Assembly: GCA_949358305.1 (NCBI GenBank)
Contig: OX442315.1
Span: forward strand, 16,830,427 to 16,890,426
Direction of reading: 5' to 3'
Source: Strigamia acuminata
Taxonomy: Eukaryota; Arthropoda; Chilopoda; Geophilomorpha; Linotaeniidae
DNA: 60,000 nucleotides
Position numbers and translations under genes: made by a program. This document shows, piece by piece, positions 58,560-60,000 of this stretch. Every line of letters begins with the position of its first letter. Positions within the stretch are counted from its first letter, which is position 1. The notes beneath the pieces were generated by a model. It ran no database searches. It saw nothing but the letters and a program-made list of their open reading frames with translations, and had not been told where the DNA came from.

Positions 58560-60000
58560 AGTGTGTTCATACACTAAGTTCCAAATGGACAATTGGTTTT
58601 GTACGAGGTGGAAATCACAGTGGTGTTTAATCGTGAGTCCAACTAGGGGGCGCTATCAATAGTAGCGTCACAAAATAACGAGTAACAAAAACAACAAAGT
58701 TATGCAGGGAAGCGAACATAGCATACGGTATATAAATTTAATTTCACTCTTTCTAGGTAAAAAACACGGTTATTGAATAATTTACAAGCACCTTTTGCCT
58801 CGTTCACTGCACAGTATTCCATTAAAAGAAAATTCGCCCAATTACAGTGGGCGGTTGATGCTTCTGTTCCATGCCACACACAATAGTGATGTATGAATCA
58901 AGCTCTGCTCTGGCTTAGCAGCTTTTTCCATGAATAAACAAAACCTATTTTTTCCCCCATCGCTAAAACTAAATATTAATCTCCCCGGATAAATTAAACC
59001 CAAACCATAACACGCCTTCATTGTCACTTCGCAGTTTCGCACCCAAAAAAAAATCAAGTGGCAGAAAATGCAAATTACATCAACAAGTCGAGCTTTTAAT
59101 GCTTATTGGTGAATAGAGCTTTCGCCTTCTATTCCATTCCCCAACTTCCTTTAATTCCAGACAATACCGCGCGGACATTATCACATATCCCACTCATTAC
59201 GACAATGTTTCATGGAGAATTTCCCCCACAATTTCCATTATTTTTTTCTTTTAACTTTCCTTTCTTCCATCCCATTCTTCCCCCCAACTCCAACTCCAGA
59301 TTTTACACACAAGTGCTGGCTGATTAGGCAGAAACTCGGGCGAATGAATGAGGGGAACCGCAGGTCGACCCTTTTATCTCGCAACCAAAGTTCATCCCGT
59401 TTTGTTCAGGCGAAAATGTGAAAGGAGCTGCGCCTTTGTGGCTCAAGGCACCCTGATCAACTTTATCGTGCTATGCTTCACTTGCATGACAATTGACTCC
59501 CTAGTCCTCGCACTGTCGGTAACCAAAAAAAAAGTTAATAACATTGGTGAAGAAAGCGCTCGTTCGCCCACCCGCATAAAATCAAAAATAAAAAAAAGAA
59601 GGTGCGGTGGCAAGTGCGTGAGCCTTTCTTTAATCCCTTTCTGTTTTGCCCGCCGTCGTCTCGCTTCTTGTCGACATGACGAATCGCCTTCTCTTGATTA
59701 ATGTTTTGCCTCGAATGCATCAAATTTAGTTGGCGCCCTCGAGCCCAACACAGCGGAAAACTCCATTGCCTTCTGCTGCTCCACCCTAAAAAAAAAAAAC
59801 TCCATTAAATGCTCCTTACAAAATATCGCTGCCTTTTCTCATTCTTCAAAAATCCACCTCCATTTTTGATTCTGCAATTTCGAATTTCATTCTGCAACAC
59901 GCTTGTACACAATGCTCGCACGCGAATCCTTGATGTTCTTATTTTTTCCCCATCGTATTTATGCCTTTTCAGGACTTTGTCCTATACTTTTTTTCCCGCA
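58560..60000. other. Gene-free region
   Basis: I see no supportable gene. A near-perfect CTCF-type motif (AACTAGGGGGCGCTA) lies at 58,641-58,655. The 117-codon frame at 59,348-59,701 is unrecognised, with a Lys-rich stretch from an A-rich tract. The block at 59,100-59,500 is of mixed complexity. Confidence 0.4.
58641..58655 (+). promoter_or_regulatory. CTCF-type motif candidate
   Basis: Within CAACTAGGGGGCGC, 13 of 14 positions match the published vertebrate-style consensus CCASYAGRKGGCRS (second position A instead of C). The core TAGGGGGCGC matches fully. Binding in this species is inferred only. Confidence 0.35.

Overview
This window looks like an intergenic or intronic stretch of an animal genome, most likely an arthropod. 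It is AT-rich, shows no obvious CpG depletion, and contains many A/T homopolymers. It carries a BEL/Pao LTR retrotransposon (a superfamily known from metazoans), Tc1/mariner-type debris and many short inverted-repeat elements. I recognise no host protein-coding gene, no certain tRNA or rRNA gene, and nothing prokaryotic. Outside the retrotransposon the longest open frames are about 100-156 codons, show no domain I recognise and lie in low-complexity or ordinary non-coding sequence. Species cannot be fixed from the sequence.

Layout. 1-1,000: an old dispersed repeat split by a MITE at a TA site. 1,000-9,200: gene-free, with a 60-bp perfect inverted repeat pair (7,584/8,005). 9,290-9,670: a GC-rich island that may be a decayed exon or element. 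10,175-10,420: a fold-back element. 12,443-13,647: a 1.2-kb near-perfect palindrome built from two opposed copies of a broken Tc1-like transposase tail. 15,246-15,470: a MITE fragment. 15,500-22,600: gene-free and very A/T-rich. 22,600-29,500: a cluster of MITEs, hairpins and dispersed repeats, plus a tRNA-like SINE head. 32,218-32,510: another MITE. 37,100-38,372: two unrelated 30-31 bp minisatellites. 45,029-51,157: a complete BEL/Pao element on the minus strand. 54,960-55,280 and 58,263-58,559: further MITEs. The rest is gene-free sequence in which complex segments alternate with A/T or purine tracts.

The one intact gene is the BEL/Pao Gag-Pol polyprotein (1,737 codons). Its two 402-bp LTRs are identical by eye, it has a 5-bp target duplication (GAAGC), and its primer-binding site matches the 3' end of tRNA-Phe. 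The insertion is therefore recent and may still be competent. It sits inside an older dispersed repeat, and the first MITE also sits inside a copy of that repeat. The other elements are non-autonomous and depend on transposases encoded elsewhere.

The most unusual structures are the 1.2-kb Tc1-derived palindrome, whose outer arms are identical while the part near the axis is diverged; a 66-bp-arm hairpin element carrying mirrored TGACGTCA sites; and an apparent excess of CTCF-core-like motifs, one of them duplicated in the BEL LTRs. I did not find a convincing new multi-gene system.
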